Below, piece after piece: positions 45,889-53,535 of a stretch of 64,000 nt of DNA. The notes below the pieces were generated by a model, which was not told the origin of the DNA, did no database searches, and was given only the letters and a program-made list of their open reading frames with translations. Within the stretch, counting starts at the first letter, position 1; each line of letters opens with the position of its first letter. The translations under genes and the position numbers were made by a program. The stretch is from JAUXJB01 sp965226855 (GTDB taxonomy: Bacteria > Myxococcota_A > UBA9160 > SZUA-336), in the NCBI GenBank assembly GCA_965226855.1, contig CBDDEE010000032.1, positions 434,001 through 498,000 on the forward strand, read 5' to 3'.

Positions 45889-46287
45889 ATGGGTGCGGCC
45901 GACAACAAGGCGCTGATCGCGGATACGTTTGCCAAGTGGGCCGAGGGGGACGGGAACGCGTTCTTCAGGCTGCTCGACGACGATGTGAAGTGGACAGTGA
46001 TCGGAACGACCCCGGTCTCGAAGACCTATGAGAGCCGGGCTGCCTTCCTCGAGGGCGCGGTCCAGCCGCTCACGGGACGGCTTTCGGGCACGATCGAGCC
46101 GAAGGTCGTCAATCTGATCGCCGAGGACGACTGGGTTTCGCTCCAGTGGCGCGGCCAGGGATCGATGCGCTCGGGCAAGCCCTACAACCAGACCTACTCC
46201 TGGGTGATGCGCCTCCAGGCCGGCAAGGTTGTCGAGGGCACCGCGTATCTCGACACGGAGCTGATCAACGCCGTCTGGGAGCAGTAG
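45889..46287 (+). CDS. SnoaL-like/NTF2-fold protein
   Basis: This is a 132-residue, cytoplasmic, small cone-shaped NTF2-fold protein: LIADTFAKWAEGDGNAFFRLLDDDVKWTVIGTTPVSKTYES at the start, then YSWVMRLQAGKVVEGTAYLDTELINAVW. The family includes ketosteroid isomerase-like enzymes and polyketide cyclases as well as non-enzymatic binders. The D-D-x-x-x-W motif is present, but substrate cannot be told. ATG 45889 has GAAGGGAG upstream; the upstream ATG at 45829 gives an unlikely N-terminus. Confidence 0.82.
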   Translation: MGAADNKALIADTFAKWAEGDGNAFFRLLDDDVKWTVIGTTPVSKTYESRAAFLEGAVQPLTGRLSGTIEPKVVNLIAEDDWVSLQWRGQGSMRSGKPYNQTYSWVMRLQAGKVVEGTAYLDTELINAVWEQ

Positions 46288-46455
46288 TCCCGCGGGACAC
46301 GCTCTCTGTCCTCGTAGCGTGACGATCGGATGGTGTGCCTGGCGCTACGTGATTTGTAGTTGCATGCAACCGCTTGTCGGTAAACAGATCATGCACCGTC
46401 CCCTCGACCACACACAGGCGATACAGAGTGTCGGGCTGCGTGGCGGATCACGAGG

Positions 46456-46944
46456 TCAACGAGGCCGAACTCGAAACCACCAGACCTTGGTGCTTGCTGC
46501 CAGCCCCTCCAGCTGCAGATCGTATTTGGTGGCGGCTGCCAGCTGCAGCTGCCCGATCAGCTCCTCGTCCCCCACCCGCTCCGCACGACACTCGAAGATC
46601 TGCGCGCCGACGCGAATGCGGATCCGGCTGTCGTCCAGCACCTGGTATGGCCACCGCTTCCACGGCGTCAGGAAGTCGGCCGGGACGAACAACTCTCCCT
46701 CGCGTACGACGCTCCACGTCGTCACCGAGCGGGGGCGCCCGTGCCTTACCTCCACCTCCAGCTCTCGGACGGCCGCGAACTGCTCCCACCGCGCCTTCCC
46801 GCAGGGCATGCTCGGCCCTTCGAATCGCCCTCCCGGCACCATTCCCCAGGATCCGTCGAGCAGGCCGGTGGCGAGCCATCCGGTGCAAGCCACCGCAGCG
46901 GCGAGACCGAGCCCCAGAGCCGTCGTCTTCAGTCGTAGGGGCAT
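46456..46944 (-). CDS. Membrane-anchored protein of unknown function
   Basis: This is a 162-residue protein. One N-terminal membrane helix (TTALGLGLAAAVACTGWLATGLL) precedes a beta-rich domain with GGRFEGPSMPCGKARW, RSVTTWSVVREGELFVPADF, PWKRWPYQVLDDSRIRIRVG and KVWWFRVRP. The middle stretch resembles split-barrel (PNPOx/F420-reductase-like) proteins, but I see no cofactor motif. ATG 46944 is chosen because the helix begins there; upstream ORF extension overlaps unrelated sequence. Confidence 0.65.
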   Translation of the reverse strand: MPLRLKTTALGLGLAAAVACTGWLATGLLDGSWGMVPGGRFEGPSMPCGKARWEQFAAVRELEVEVRHGRPRSVTTWSVVREGELFVPADFLTPWKRWPYQVLDDSRIRIRVGAQIFECRAERVGDEELIGQLQLAAATKYDLQLEGLAASTKVWWFRVRPR

Positions 46945-47066
46945 CCAACAGCCTGCCAGGCAGCGTGCAGCCAGGCGGCCGGAGCCCTCCGACACCTCGC
47001 GGAGTCGGAGGCTCGAATGCTGCCCTGGACGCGAGTCACTCTTGGTCTCCTCGATACCATCCTCGG

Positions 47067-47171
47067 CGGACTGGCAACCCTGCAAGCGCCGCGAAGGCGG
47101 CGCGCGCAGCGAAGGCCGTAGGCCTGAGCGGAGGTGGGTGGCCGCGGCCGCCCGCGGCCGGGTCCCACAAG
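47067..47171. repeat. Dispersed palindromic repeat A, copy 5 (inverse orientation)
   Basis: It starts GGACTGGCAACCCTGCAAGC and passes a GCCGCGAAGGCGGC hairpin and CTGAGCGGAGGTGGGTGG to the palindrome ending GGGTCCCACAAGG. It ends at the stop codon of the minus-strand topoisomerase VI A gene. A short relative of its first part (GGACTGGCAACCCTGC) occurs at about 45812. Confidence 0.8.
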
Positions 47172-47172
47172 G

Positions 47173-48366
47173 CTAGGGTAGGAATTGCTCCGGGTCCGCA
47201 AGCTTGCGGGGCAGGTACTCGTCGATGACGTAGTTCAGGCCCCACATGGCTAGCGCCTGCTGCTCGGCGCGAACGCCCATCTTGACGAGCTGCTCGAGCG
47301 CCTTGCGCCAGCGCGGCTGGCTCTGGAAGAAGGGGTCGTTCTTGAGGGCGTCCTTGGCGCGCTTGATGTCGACGTCCTTCAGCGGGTGGGTCGGAAGCTC
47401 GTAGGTGGTGATGTCGTCCGGTGTCACGCCGAGGAAGCGTGCCTGCGGCACGCAGAAGAACTTGTTGACGTGTGCTGCGGAGCCGGAACCGACCTTGATC
47501 GTGCGGTAGATGTTCGCGATCCCGTACGGATCGCAGTCGACGAAGGCGTAGACCGGCAGCTTCTGGTCGTCGGTCAGCCGCCGCACGAAGCGGCGTACGG
47601 CTCGGGTCGGTACGCCACCCATCTCGACCAGGATGCAGTTCGCGCTCTCCCAGAAGCGATGGGACTGCAGCCGCTGGAACATCCCGCCGGTCTCGATGAG
47701 CAGCACGAAGTCCGCGCTCGTCTCGAACTGCAGCTGCTCGACGGACGACGGGACGGAGTAGGCGCCGGTGCCGAAGCGGCTGCAGTCGATCCGGGTGACC
47801 TCTCCTGTGGCATCCTCGTCGATCACCACGAGGGGTCCGGATACGGAGCCCCCATGTTCCTCAGGAAAGAAGCGGAGCTGCTCGCGCGAGATGTTGTCGA
47901 CGCTGAACAGGGCCTCGATGTCGTCCATCGTGGTGTCGGACTCGACTTGCTCGTCGAACTTCGCCTCCGCCCAGTTCTTGGAGATGTAGTAGGCCTCCCG
48001 CTTGGTGGCAAAGTCGTTGTTCTGAACGAGCTCCTTGGAGAGCGCCATCATGCGCAGAGTCTGCGCGAAGCCCTTCACGGTGTTGACCGAGAGGGTCCGC
48101 ACCTTTCTCTGCTTCCCGATCTGCAGGTATCCTTTGCTCGCGCTGTACGAGACGTTGGAGAGCGAACGAACCGGCAGGGAGAGGTCGGGCTTGCTGCCCC
48201 TCATGATCGAGCCGTGAACGCGCGAGGCCGTTCCGGTGATCCGGTCGATTGTCTCCTTGTCGCTGGCGCGGACGAGCTCGCCGCCAGCAGCCGCTCGCCC
48301 CCGCCTCTTCTTGCGGGTCGTCTTCTTCGAGCTCTTTTTTCGTACCGTCTTTTTCCGCGCCGCCAT
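47173..48366 (-). CDS. top6A: DNA topoisomerase VI subunit A (Top6A/Spo11-type)
   Basis: This is a 397-residue type IIB topoisomerase catalytic subunit, which cuts double-stranded DNA through a 5'-phosphotyrosine. A Lys/Arg-rich N-terminal extension (about 25 residues) precedes the winged helix with the catalytic Tyr in KREAYYISKNW. The TOPRIM domain has the acidic Glu in FVLLIETGGMFQRL and the pair in YAFVDCDPYGIANIYRTIKVG. These motifs follow archaeal Top6A and eukaryotic Spo11. Its start overlaps the top6B stop by one base, so the two subunits are co-expressed. Top6 is archaeal in origin and patchy in bacteria. Confidence 0.95.
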   Translation of the reverse strand: MAARKKTVRKKSSKKTTRKKRRGRAAAGGELVRASDKETIDRITGTASRVHGSIMRGSKPDLSLPVRSLSNVSYSASKGYLQIGKQRKVRTLSVNTVKGFAQTLRMMALSKELVQNNDFATKREAYYISKNWAEAKFDEQVESDTTMDDIEALFSVDNISREQLRFFPEEHGGSVSGPLVVIDEDATGEVTRIDCSRFGTGAYSVPSSVEQLQFETSADFVLLIETGGMFQRLQSHRFWESANCILVEMGGVPTRAVRRFVRRLTDDQKLPVYAFVDCDPYGIANIYRTIKVGSGSAAHVNKFFCVPQARFLGVTPDDITTYELPTHPLKDVDIKRAKDALKNDPFFQSQPRWRKALEQLVKMGVRAEQQALAMWGLNYVIDEYLPRKLADPEQFLP

Positions 48367-50045
48367 CAGAGCTTCCGACTCTTCTCCAGCACCCGGCTCA
48401 AGCTCTCTACTGTCTTGTCACGCTGCTTGTCGGAGTGCTCGAGGATCTCTTGCAGCGCGATCGCGACCTGGGGAATGTATTTCTGGATGTAGCTACGCTT
48501 CTTCTCCTCGTCGGCCTCGCGGCGTCGACGCCGGATATGGGTCGAGAGGCGGCGACCGCAGTCCTGTAGCGCGAGCTTCAGCTCTCTGATGATCTCGGGG
48601 TAGTGCGCGATGGCCTCCTTGGATTCCGAGGTGAACGGCACCCAAACGCTCGCGATGTGCACCATGATCACGATAGGCCCGAGCGGCGGAGCCCCGCGCG
48701 GTTGCTGCAAGCCGTACTTCTTCCAATCGGTGCTCGTGATGGCACGCGTGATGGCGCAGCCGCCCACCTGGTACTGCAGCGGCACCCGATTCGCATAGCG
48801 GTAGACGATGGCTGCGTCGTCGTAGGAGAGTTTGCCCCCATACGCGAGCGCCGCCTCCACCAGGAACGGATTCCCCCGATAGACGGCCGGCCGGCGGCAT
48901 ACGGCCGTCGTGAAGTCGGAGGGATGGATCGCCTGCAGCGCGTTCTCCAGCAGCTGCTCGCCGACCGGCGCGATACAGTCCGTCGACGGCGCCATGATCT
49001 TGGTCGCGGCGATTCCCTTGTGGAGAGACTCTGCTTGGTTGCGATCGAGCTTGCTCGGCCGCGATTTCGGGTCGAGCCCCCCCGTCTTGCAGATCTCGGC
49101 GGCGGTACGGGTCGACACGCGCGAGAATTCACTGCAGAGAAAGCCCGAGAGGTTTCGCGACTTCGACTCGCGCAAGAGCTGCATCAGAACGCCGAGCTCC
49201 ACCCCATAGGGATGCGGCTTGATCTCCACCGTCTCTGGCGGCAGCTCCGAGGTGACGCGGTCGTAGACGATCGCGTCCTCGTCGCTGCCACGACCCGGGG
49301 GTAGGTAGGTCAGCCTGGCGTGCGGGTTCGCGAGCGAGATCTGCCGCATGTAGGAGTCGACCGAGTGTTGTCCCTTGCGATAGGCCGCCTCGAGCTCGAT
49401 CTCGACCTGCGTGCCGTGATCGAGCTCCCACTCGATCTCCTCCTGCTTGCGCACCGCGGGCTGATTCTTCTGGGTGTCGATGGCGATCTCGAAGCGATTC
49501 GCGGGCTCGGCCTTCGAGATGCGGGAGATCACGTGAACGGGGTGTCCTGTGGTCATCAGGCCGTACATCCCCGCCGCGCTGACGCCGATGCCCTGCTGTC
49601 CGCGGCTCATGCGCAGGCGGTGGAATTTGGAGCCGTAGAGCAGCTTTCCGAAGACCATGGGCACGTGCTTGGCCGGGATGCCCGGCCCGTTGTCCGTGCA
49701 GATCACGCGAAAGCGGTCCTCGCGGAGCTGGTCGATCTGCACCACGACGTCTGCCGGGATCCGCGCCTCGTCCGCAGCGTCGAGGGAGTTGTCGACGAGC
49801 TCCTTGACCGATGTGAGCAGCGCCTTGGCGGGGTTGTCGAAGCCCAGCAGGTGGCGGTTCTTCGCGAAGAACTCCGAGATGGAGATGTCGCGTTGCTTGC
49901 CTGCCAGCACGACGGCGACCGGCTTGGGGGAGAGCTTCGCCCCGGGCTCGCTGCCCCGGGGCCTTGCGGCCTTGCGTCTTCCCGTGGCCTTGGTCCCCGC
50001 GCCGGAGGCCCTGGCGCGCTTCCGCGCCGCGGCGTTCTTGCTCAT
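48366..50045 (-). CDS. top6B: DNA topoisomerase VI subunit B (GHKL ATPase)
   Basis: This is a 559-residue partner of Top6A. A basic N-terminal tail of about 50 residues (KRARASGAGTKATGRRKAARPRG) precedes the GHKL ATPase, with AKALLTSVKELVDNSLDAADEA (N box), VICTDNGPGIPAKHVP (G1), LYGSKFHRLRMSRGQQGIGVSAAGMYG (G2/lid) and HGTQVEIEL. The transducer follows, with its H2TH insert and ends at LEKSRKL. All ATP-site residues appear intact, so the pair should be active. ATG 50045 is chosen; an upstream ATG at 50090 adds a poly-Gly stretch. Confidence 0.95.
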   Translation of the reverse strand: MSKNAAARKRARASGAGTKATGRRKAARPRGSEPGAKLSPKPVAVVLAGKQRDISISEFFAKNRHLLGFDNPAKALLTSVKELVDNSLDAADEARIPADVVVQIDQLREDRFRVICTDNGPGIPAKHVPMVFGKLLYGSKFHRLRMSRGQQGIGVSAAGMYGLMTTGHPVHVISRISKAEPANRFEIAIDTQKNQPAVRKQEEIEWELDHGTQVEIELEAAYRKGQHSVDSYMRQISLANPHARLTYLPPGRGSDEDAIVYDRVTSELPPETVEIKPHPYGVELGVLMQLLRESKSRNLSGFLCSEFSRVSTRTAAEICKTGGLDPKSRPSKLDRNQAESLHKGIAATKIMAPSTDCIAPVGEQLLENALQAIHPSDFTTAVCRRPAVYRGNPFLVEAALAYGGKLSYDDAAIVYRYANRVPLQYQVGGCAITRAITSTDWKKYGLQQPRGAPPLGPIVIMVHIASVWVPFTSESKEAIAHYPEIIRELKLALQDCGRRLSTHIRRRRREADEEKKRSYIQKYIPQVAIALQEILEHSDKQRDKTVESLSRVLEKSRKL

Positions 50046-50086
50046 CCGATCCCCACCCCCCCCCACGAAGGGCGGTGAGGGTAGCG

Positions 50087-50308
50087 TCACACGACCTTGA
50101 CGTCCGCTCCCAGAAACTCGCCCACCAGCGTCACCTTGCCGCTGTTAATCAGGCTCTTGATCGTGGCGATGACCTCCTCGTCGCTCGACGACGAGTCAAC
50201 GACGGCCGCCACCAGGTCCAGCAGGGTGGTAATCCGCGGAGCGTCCTTCGAGGCCGGTTCGGCCTCCAGCTGTTCGAGCTCGGCGAGGTTCGCTGCGGCC
50301 TGGGGCAT
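50087..50308 (-). CDS. Small acidic protein upstream of topoisomerase VI
   Basis: This is a 73-residue, Glu/Ala/Leu-rich protein: a helical N-terminus (ANLAELEQLEAEPAS) followed by ITTLLDLVAAVVDSSSSDEEVIATIKSLINSGKVTLVGEFLGADV. There is no signal or membrane helix. ATG 50308 has GGAG 7 bases upstream, and it lies 41 bases before top6B on the same strand. The second half is well formed, with alternating helix-strand predicted by eye. I do not recognise a family. Position suggests an operon with top6BA. Confidence 0.6.
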   Translation of the reverse strand: MPQAAANLAELEQLEAEPASKDAPRITTLLDLVAAVVDSSSSDEEVIATIKSLINSGKVTLVGEFLGADVKVV

Positions 50309-50519
50309 GCGCTGGCTCCGTTCCGGACCTCATGGGCCCACTCCCTAGAGACGAAGCATCAGACGTGCCAATTCTGTCCGAGGGTCGACTCGTGGTCTAA
50401 CTCGCTGAAAAGAGGGGAATATCTCCGCCTTACCGAGCGGCGTCCCGGGCTCCGTGTGGACGGGATCCGTCGGTCCGGTGACGCGGAACGTCAACCCCCC
50501 GGCGCTTCCAGTGGGAAGC

Positions 50520-51173
50520 TCACTCGCCCACGAGGCGAGGGAGTTCGACCCAGCGGGCGCTTCCGGCCCGGTAGATCAGCAGGCGGCGCTGTGTCAGGAG
50601 GGAGATCGAGCTGTCGCTCGTGGAGCCAGTCTCGACCTGCTCTCTCGGGCTGAGCCCGATCTCCACGAAGGCGGTCCGGTCCGAGAGGGCGATGGCTCGG
50701 CGTGAGGTCACCACGGCGCCCAGGTTCGAGTCCGTAAACACGCTCTCTGCGCGCTCGCCCGGACCGAGCCGGAGCTCGAGCCAGCTCTTGCTGGATGCGG
50801 TTAGGGCGACGATCCGCTCGGGGAGGGTGACCAGTACGACGCGTTCCTCTAGGTAGAGCCGCTCGATGGGGCTCTCGCTGATCCGGTAGCGAAGCTCCAC
50901 CCAGCTCGGCGCCCCCGAGCGGTAGCCAAGGAGTCGCGTGCTCGTCGATGCGACCCCCAACCTGCCCTCGCTGCCGACCGCCAATACCTCCTCCCCCACC
51001 TCGAGATCGAGCTCGGAGACCGCTCGTCCCGTGGCGTCCACCGCGATCAGGCGTCGCTTCGTCTGCAGGATGTCGATACGGTCCTCGATCTGGACCCCGG
51101 GCTCTGCGAGAGCGACCGTGGCAAGGACCAGAAAGATGGTGAGTGGGCCGCTTGATCGGCGAAGGGGACGCAT
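50520..51173 (-). CDS. Secreted beta-rich protein of unknown function
   Basis: This is a 217-residue protein with a signal peptide (FLVLATVALA). The body is made of short repeated strand units with hallmark motifs, such as RRLIAVDATGRAVSELDLEVGEEVLAV, RIVALTASSKSWLELRLGPGERAESV and RRLLIYRAGSARWVELPRLVGE. The repeat-like WVEL/WLEL pattern suggests a small beta-propeller or beta-meander. Family unknown. ATG 51173 fits the signal. It is divergent from the Rieske gene with a 63-base gap. Confidence 0.65.
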   Translation of the reverse strand: MRPLRRSSGPLTIFLVLATVALAEPGVQIEDRIDILQTKRRLIAVDATGRAVSELDLEVGEEVLAVGSEGRLGVASTSTRLLGYRSGAPSWVELRYRISESPIERLYLEERVVLVTLPERIVALTASSKSWLELRLGPGERAESVFTDSNLGAVVTSRRAIALSDRTAFVEIGLSPREQVETGSTSDSSISLLTQRRLLIYRAGSARWVELPRLVGE

Positions 51174-51236
51174 TGAACTGGCTCCTCGACGTCACTACCT
51201 TGCCTCGCCCGTCGGGGGCGGGTCGAGCGAGGACAG

Positions 51237-51560
51237 ATGGCATTCACTCGAGTAGCGGCGCTGGCTGAGATCCCGGTCGAAGGGGGACTGCGGATCAGCC
51301 TAGGCGACCTCGAGCTCGGGATCTACCGGGTAGCAGGAGAGCTGTTCGCCATGGATAACATCTGCCCCCACGCTGGGAGCTCGCTCCATGAGGGCTTCCT
51401 GGAGGGGACGTGCGTGATCTGCCCTGCCCACATGTGGGAGTTCGATCTGCGGACGGGCCTGCCACCCGGCGTGAGCGAGGGGGCAAGCCTCACCCGGTAT
51501 CCCGTGCAGCTTCGTGGCCAGGACGTGCTGGTCGACCCGGAGGCCCCTCTCGAGGGTTGA
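51237..51560 (+). CDS. Rieske [2Fe-2S] ferredoxin-type protein
   Basis: This is a 107-residue stand-alone Rieske protein. The cluster ligands are in NICPHAGSSLHEG (Cys-x-His) and VICPAHMWEFDLRTG (Cys-xx-His). It resembles the small ferredoxin components of dioxygenase or nitrite reductase systems (NirD-type). No catalytic partner is in the neighbourhood. ATG 51237 is preceded by GAGCGAGGA. It is followed by repeat A copy 6 and the largest B palindrome. Confidence 0.9.
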   Translation: MAFTRVAALAEIPVEGGLRISLGDLELGIYRVAGELFAMDNICPHAGSSLHEGFLEGTCVICPAHMWEFDLRTGLPPGVSEGASLTRYPVQLRGQDVLVDPEAPLEG

Positions 51561-51562
51561 AT

Positions 51563-51610
51563 CTCGTGGGACCCGCGCGCGGACGGCCCCGCCCCCGCTT
51601 GCAGGCCAAG
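51563..51610. repeat. Dispersed palindromic repeat A, copy 6 (partial)
   Basis: Only the start of the element (CTCGTGGGACCCGCGCGCGG, followed by CCCCGCCCCC) and a GCTTGCAGG remnant of the end remain. It is directly adjacent to repeat B copy 3. Confidence 0.6.
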
Positions 51611-51620
51611 CGCGGCAGGG

Positions 51621-51697
51621 ATCGGAACTTGGGGACGGTCCTTAATCGGAACTTCCCGACGAGAACCGGAACTTAAGGACCGTCCCCAAGTTCCGAT
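51621..51697. repeat. Repeat B, perfect 25-bp inverted pair
   Basis: Two 25-base arms (51621-51645 and 51673-51697) are exact inverted copies, each containing GGAACTTGGGGACGGTCC. The spacer of 27 bases holds two further half-sites (CGGAACTT, CCGGAAC). It lies between the convergent Rieske and gloB genes. It would fold into a long hairpin and resembles REP/BIME units moved by Y1 transposases. Confidence 0.88.
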
Positions 51698-51706
51698 TTA
51701 CGCTTG

Positions 51707-52507
51707 CTAGAAGCTGTCCTTCAGACGGCGGACGGCTCCTAGGATGCTGACTTCGTCGGCTGGCGTTCCCGGCAGCTGCTTCTGCACGCTCGCGATGATC
51801 TCAGGCGACCGGGCACGCATGAAAGGGTTCGTCTCCTTCTCCTCGCCCATCGTGGAAGGGATGGTCATCTCCACGTCTGTCGCATCGTGCCAGTCCGCAG
51901 CTGCGTGGGAGCGGATCGCCTGCACGGTCTTCATCTTCTCCTGCAGCTTCTCGTTGCCGGGCTCGAGGCTGAGCGCGAAGCGGACGTTGCTCTCGGTGTA
52001 CTCGTGACCGCAGTAGACCTGCGTGTCGTTCGGCAGGCGCGAGAGCTTCTCGTTCAGCGCCACATGCATCATCTGCGGGTCGCCCTCGAAGAGCCGGCCG
52101 CAGCCCGCGGCGAAGAGCGTGTCACCGCAGAAGACCGCGCCCGAGAACACGTACGCGATATGCCCCCTGGTGTGAGCGGGGATGAACAGGATCTCTGCCT
52201 CAAGCTCGCCCACCGCGATCGTGTCCCCCTCCTCCAGGCCGTCGGTGAAGCCTGGGATGCGATTCGCGTCGGACACGTGCCCAAAGACAGGGGCGCTGTA
52301 GCGCTCGGCCAGAACGGGATTCGCCGCGCTGTGGTCGGGATGGTGGTGGGTCGAGAGCACCTTGGTCACGTTCACGTCCAGGGACTCGACCCGGTCGATC
52401 ACCGGACCTGCTTCGGGAGCGTCGATCACGGCGGCCTCGTTCGTCGCGGGATCGATCACGAGGTAGGTGTAGTTGTCGCGAAATGTCGTGATTCGCTCTA
52501 CGCGCAT
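51707..52507 (-). CDS. gloB: Hydroxyacylglutathione hydrolase (glyoxalase II)
   Basis: This is a 266-residue metallo-beta-lactamase-fold enzyme hydrolysing S-lactoylglutathione in methylglyoxal detoxification. The metal site is THHHPDHSAAN (HxHxDH), with further ligands in IPAHTRGHIAYVF, VFCGDTLFAAGCGRLFEG and VYCGHEYT. The C-terminal HAGH-type domain is present (MKTVQAIRSHA, KETNPFMR). The NPFMR is typical of GloB's glutathione pocket. Full length. Confidence 0.92.
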   Translation of the reverse strand: MRVERITTFRDNYTYLVIDPATNEAAVIDAPEAGPVIDRVESLDVNVTKVLSTHHHPDHSAANPVLAERYSAPVFGHVSDANRIPGFTDGLEEGDTIAVGELEAEILFIPAHTRGHIAYVFSGAVFCGDTLFAAGCGRLFEGDPQMMHVALNEKLSRLPNDTQVYCGHEYTESNVRFALSLEPGNEKLQEKMKTVQAIRSHAAADWHDATDVEMTIPSTMGEEKETNPFMRARSPEIIASVQKQLPGTPADEVSILGAVRRLKDSF

Positions 52508-52538
52508 GGAGCGCAGTCTATCAGCTGGAGGGGGCTCT

Positions 52539-53468
52539 TCAGAGATCGAGCAGCGAGAGTTGCATGCCCTCCGGCCGGAGCTGAGGCCCAGCTGGCGGGC
52601 TCGTGTCGATACCCGCGGGCTTGTCGAGACGGCGGCCGGTTGCGGCGTCGCAGATCTGGTTGTAGTCGCACCATCCGCACAGCGGGCTCGGGGTCGGGGG
52701 AAACTCCTCTTCCGCCTCGACCTGGTCGATCAGGGAGATCACATCGGCTTTGAGCTGATCGATCTGCTCGGGAGTCCGCCGCGAGCGGATCGTTTTGTTG
52801 TGCGAGAGAAAGTGCCAGACGAGCTCGACCTCCTCGACGTCCGGATAATTCTGCTCCAGCCCGATCTGGTAGAGGGCCAGCTGGCGGTCGGTCTCGAACC
52901 TGCGTCTGGGAGGCAGATAGCCGCTCGTCTTGTAGTCGTGGATCTCGTAGCGACCTCTGCCCTTCGTGACGATCCTGTCGACGATCCCGAACCACTTGTA
53001 GCGACCCTCCGCGTCCAGCTGGCCGTGGAGCGGGCCTTCGATCGCGATCGTCTCGCCCTCGTCGAAGGGATAGTGCATGCGGTAGTAGCCCTCGAGGCAG
53101 CGTGTCCCGATGGAGTAGTAGTGCTGCATCGGGCGCTCGCTGCGCACGATCCGGATCTGGTCGTGGTAGTGGAGCGACCAGTCCTTGCGGAAGCGGTCCA
53201 GCACCTGTGCCAGGCTCGGGGGCCTCTTGTGACGCGCCACATGATGGTACAGGCGCTCCAGGATCTCGTGGACGCGGCGGCCCACGAACGCCTCGATGCC
53301 CTCGGTCTCGACCTCGAGCTTGTCCAGGTAGCGGTACTTGAAGCGACGCGCGCAGGTCTCGAAGGTCGAGAGCCGCGAGTGGCTGTACTCCACGAATGAC
53401 TGCCCCGGCGGAGGATGGGAGCGGAGGGAGTCCGAGTATCGCAGAAACCACTCGCCGCGGCACGGCAT
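52539..53468 (-). CDS. RecB-type PD-(D/E)XK nuclease with Fe-S cysteine cluster (Cas4/AddB-like)
   Basis: This is a protein of about 309 residues. It has YSHSRLSTFETCARRFKYRYL, then GRRVHEILERLYHHV (the RVHE helix), the catalytic pair GIVDRI and EIHDYKTSG (D-x-K), QLALYQIGLEQ, and a C-terminal CGWCDYNQIC. The first cysteine with the last three reproduces the 4Fe-4S arrangement of Cas4 and AddB. DNA end processing is likely, but no CRISPR array is in the window. Start may be ATG 53468 (weak GGAATAGG upstream) or GTG 53393, which gives a more typical N-terminus. Confidence 0.83.
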   Translation of the reverse strand: MPCRGEWFLRYSDSLRSHPPPGQSFVEYSHSRLSTFETCARRFKYRYLDKLEVETEGIEAFVGRRVHEILERLYHHVARHKRPPSLAQVLDRFRKDWSLHYHDQIRIVRSERPMQHYYSIGTRCLEGYYRMHYPFDEGETIAIEGPLHGQLDAEGRYKWFGIVDRIVTKGRGRYEIHDYKTSGYLPPRRRFETDRQLALYQIGLEQNYPDVEEVELVWHFLSHNKTIRSRRTPEQIDQLKADVISLIDQVEAEEEFPPTPSPLCGWCDYNQICDAATGRRLDKPAGIDTSPPAGPQLRPEGMQLSLLDL

Positions 53469-53483
53469 CCTATTCCGACTGGC

Positions 53484-53513
53484 TTGGAAAATCCCACAAA
53501 TCCGGCGTATCCT
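53484..53513 (+). promoter_or_regulatory. Possible promoter for cysE
   Basis: TTGGAA (53484-53489) and TATCCT (53508-53513) are separated by 18 bases, a moderate sigma-70 match (4 of 6 in each box), ending 22 bases before the serine acetyltransferase start. It lies in the short divergent gap beside the nuclease gene. Confidence 0.4.
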
Positions 53514-53535
53514 CCGTCTTCGCCGTTTCGGGGGG

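Noticed and set aside
46975..47020. A tRNA-like stretch (GGAGTCGGAGGCTCGAATGC), considered as a tRNA-Sec because of the nearby selenoprotein.
   Set aside because: No T-loop TTC, no acceptor stem pairing and no CCA-end context. It is only a GC hairpin next to repeat A.
52539..53468. Reading the Cas4-like nuclease as part of a CRISPR-Cas locus.
   Set aside because: No array or other cas genes are in the window. The cysteine-cluster nuclease also occurs as a stand-alone RecB/AddB-like protein.
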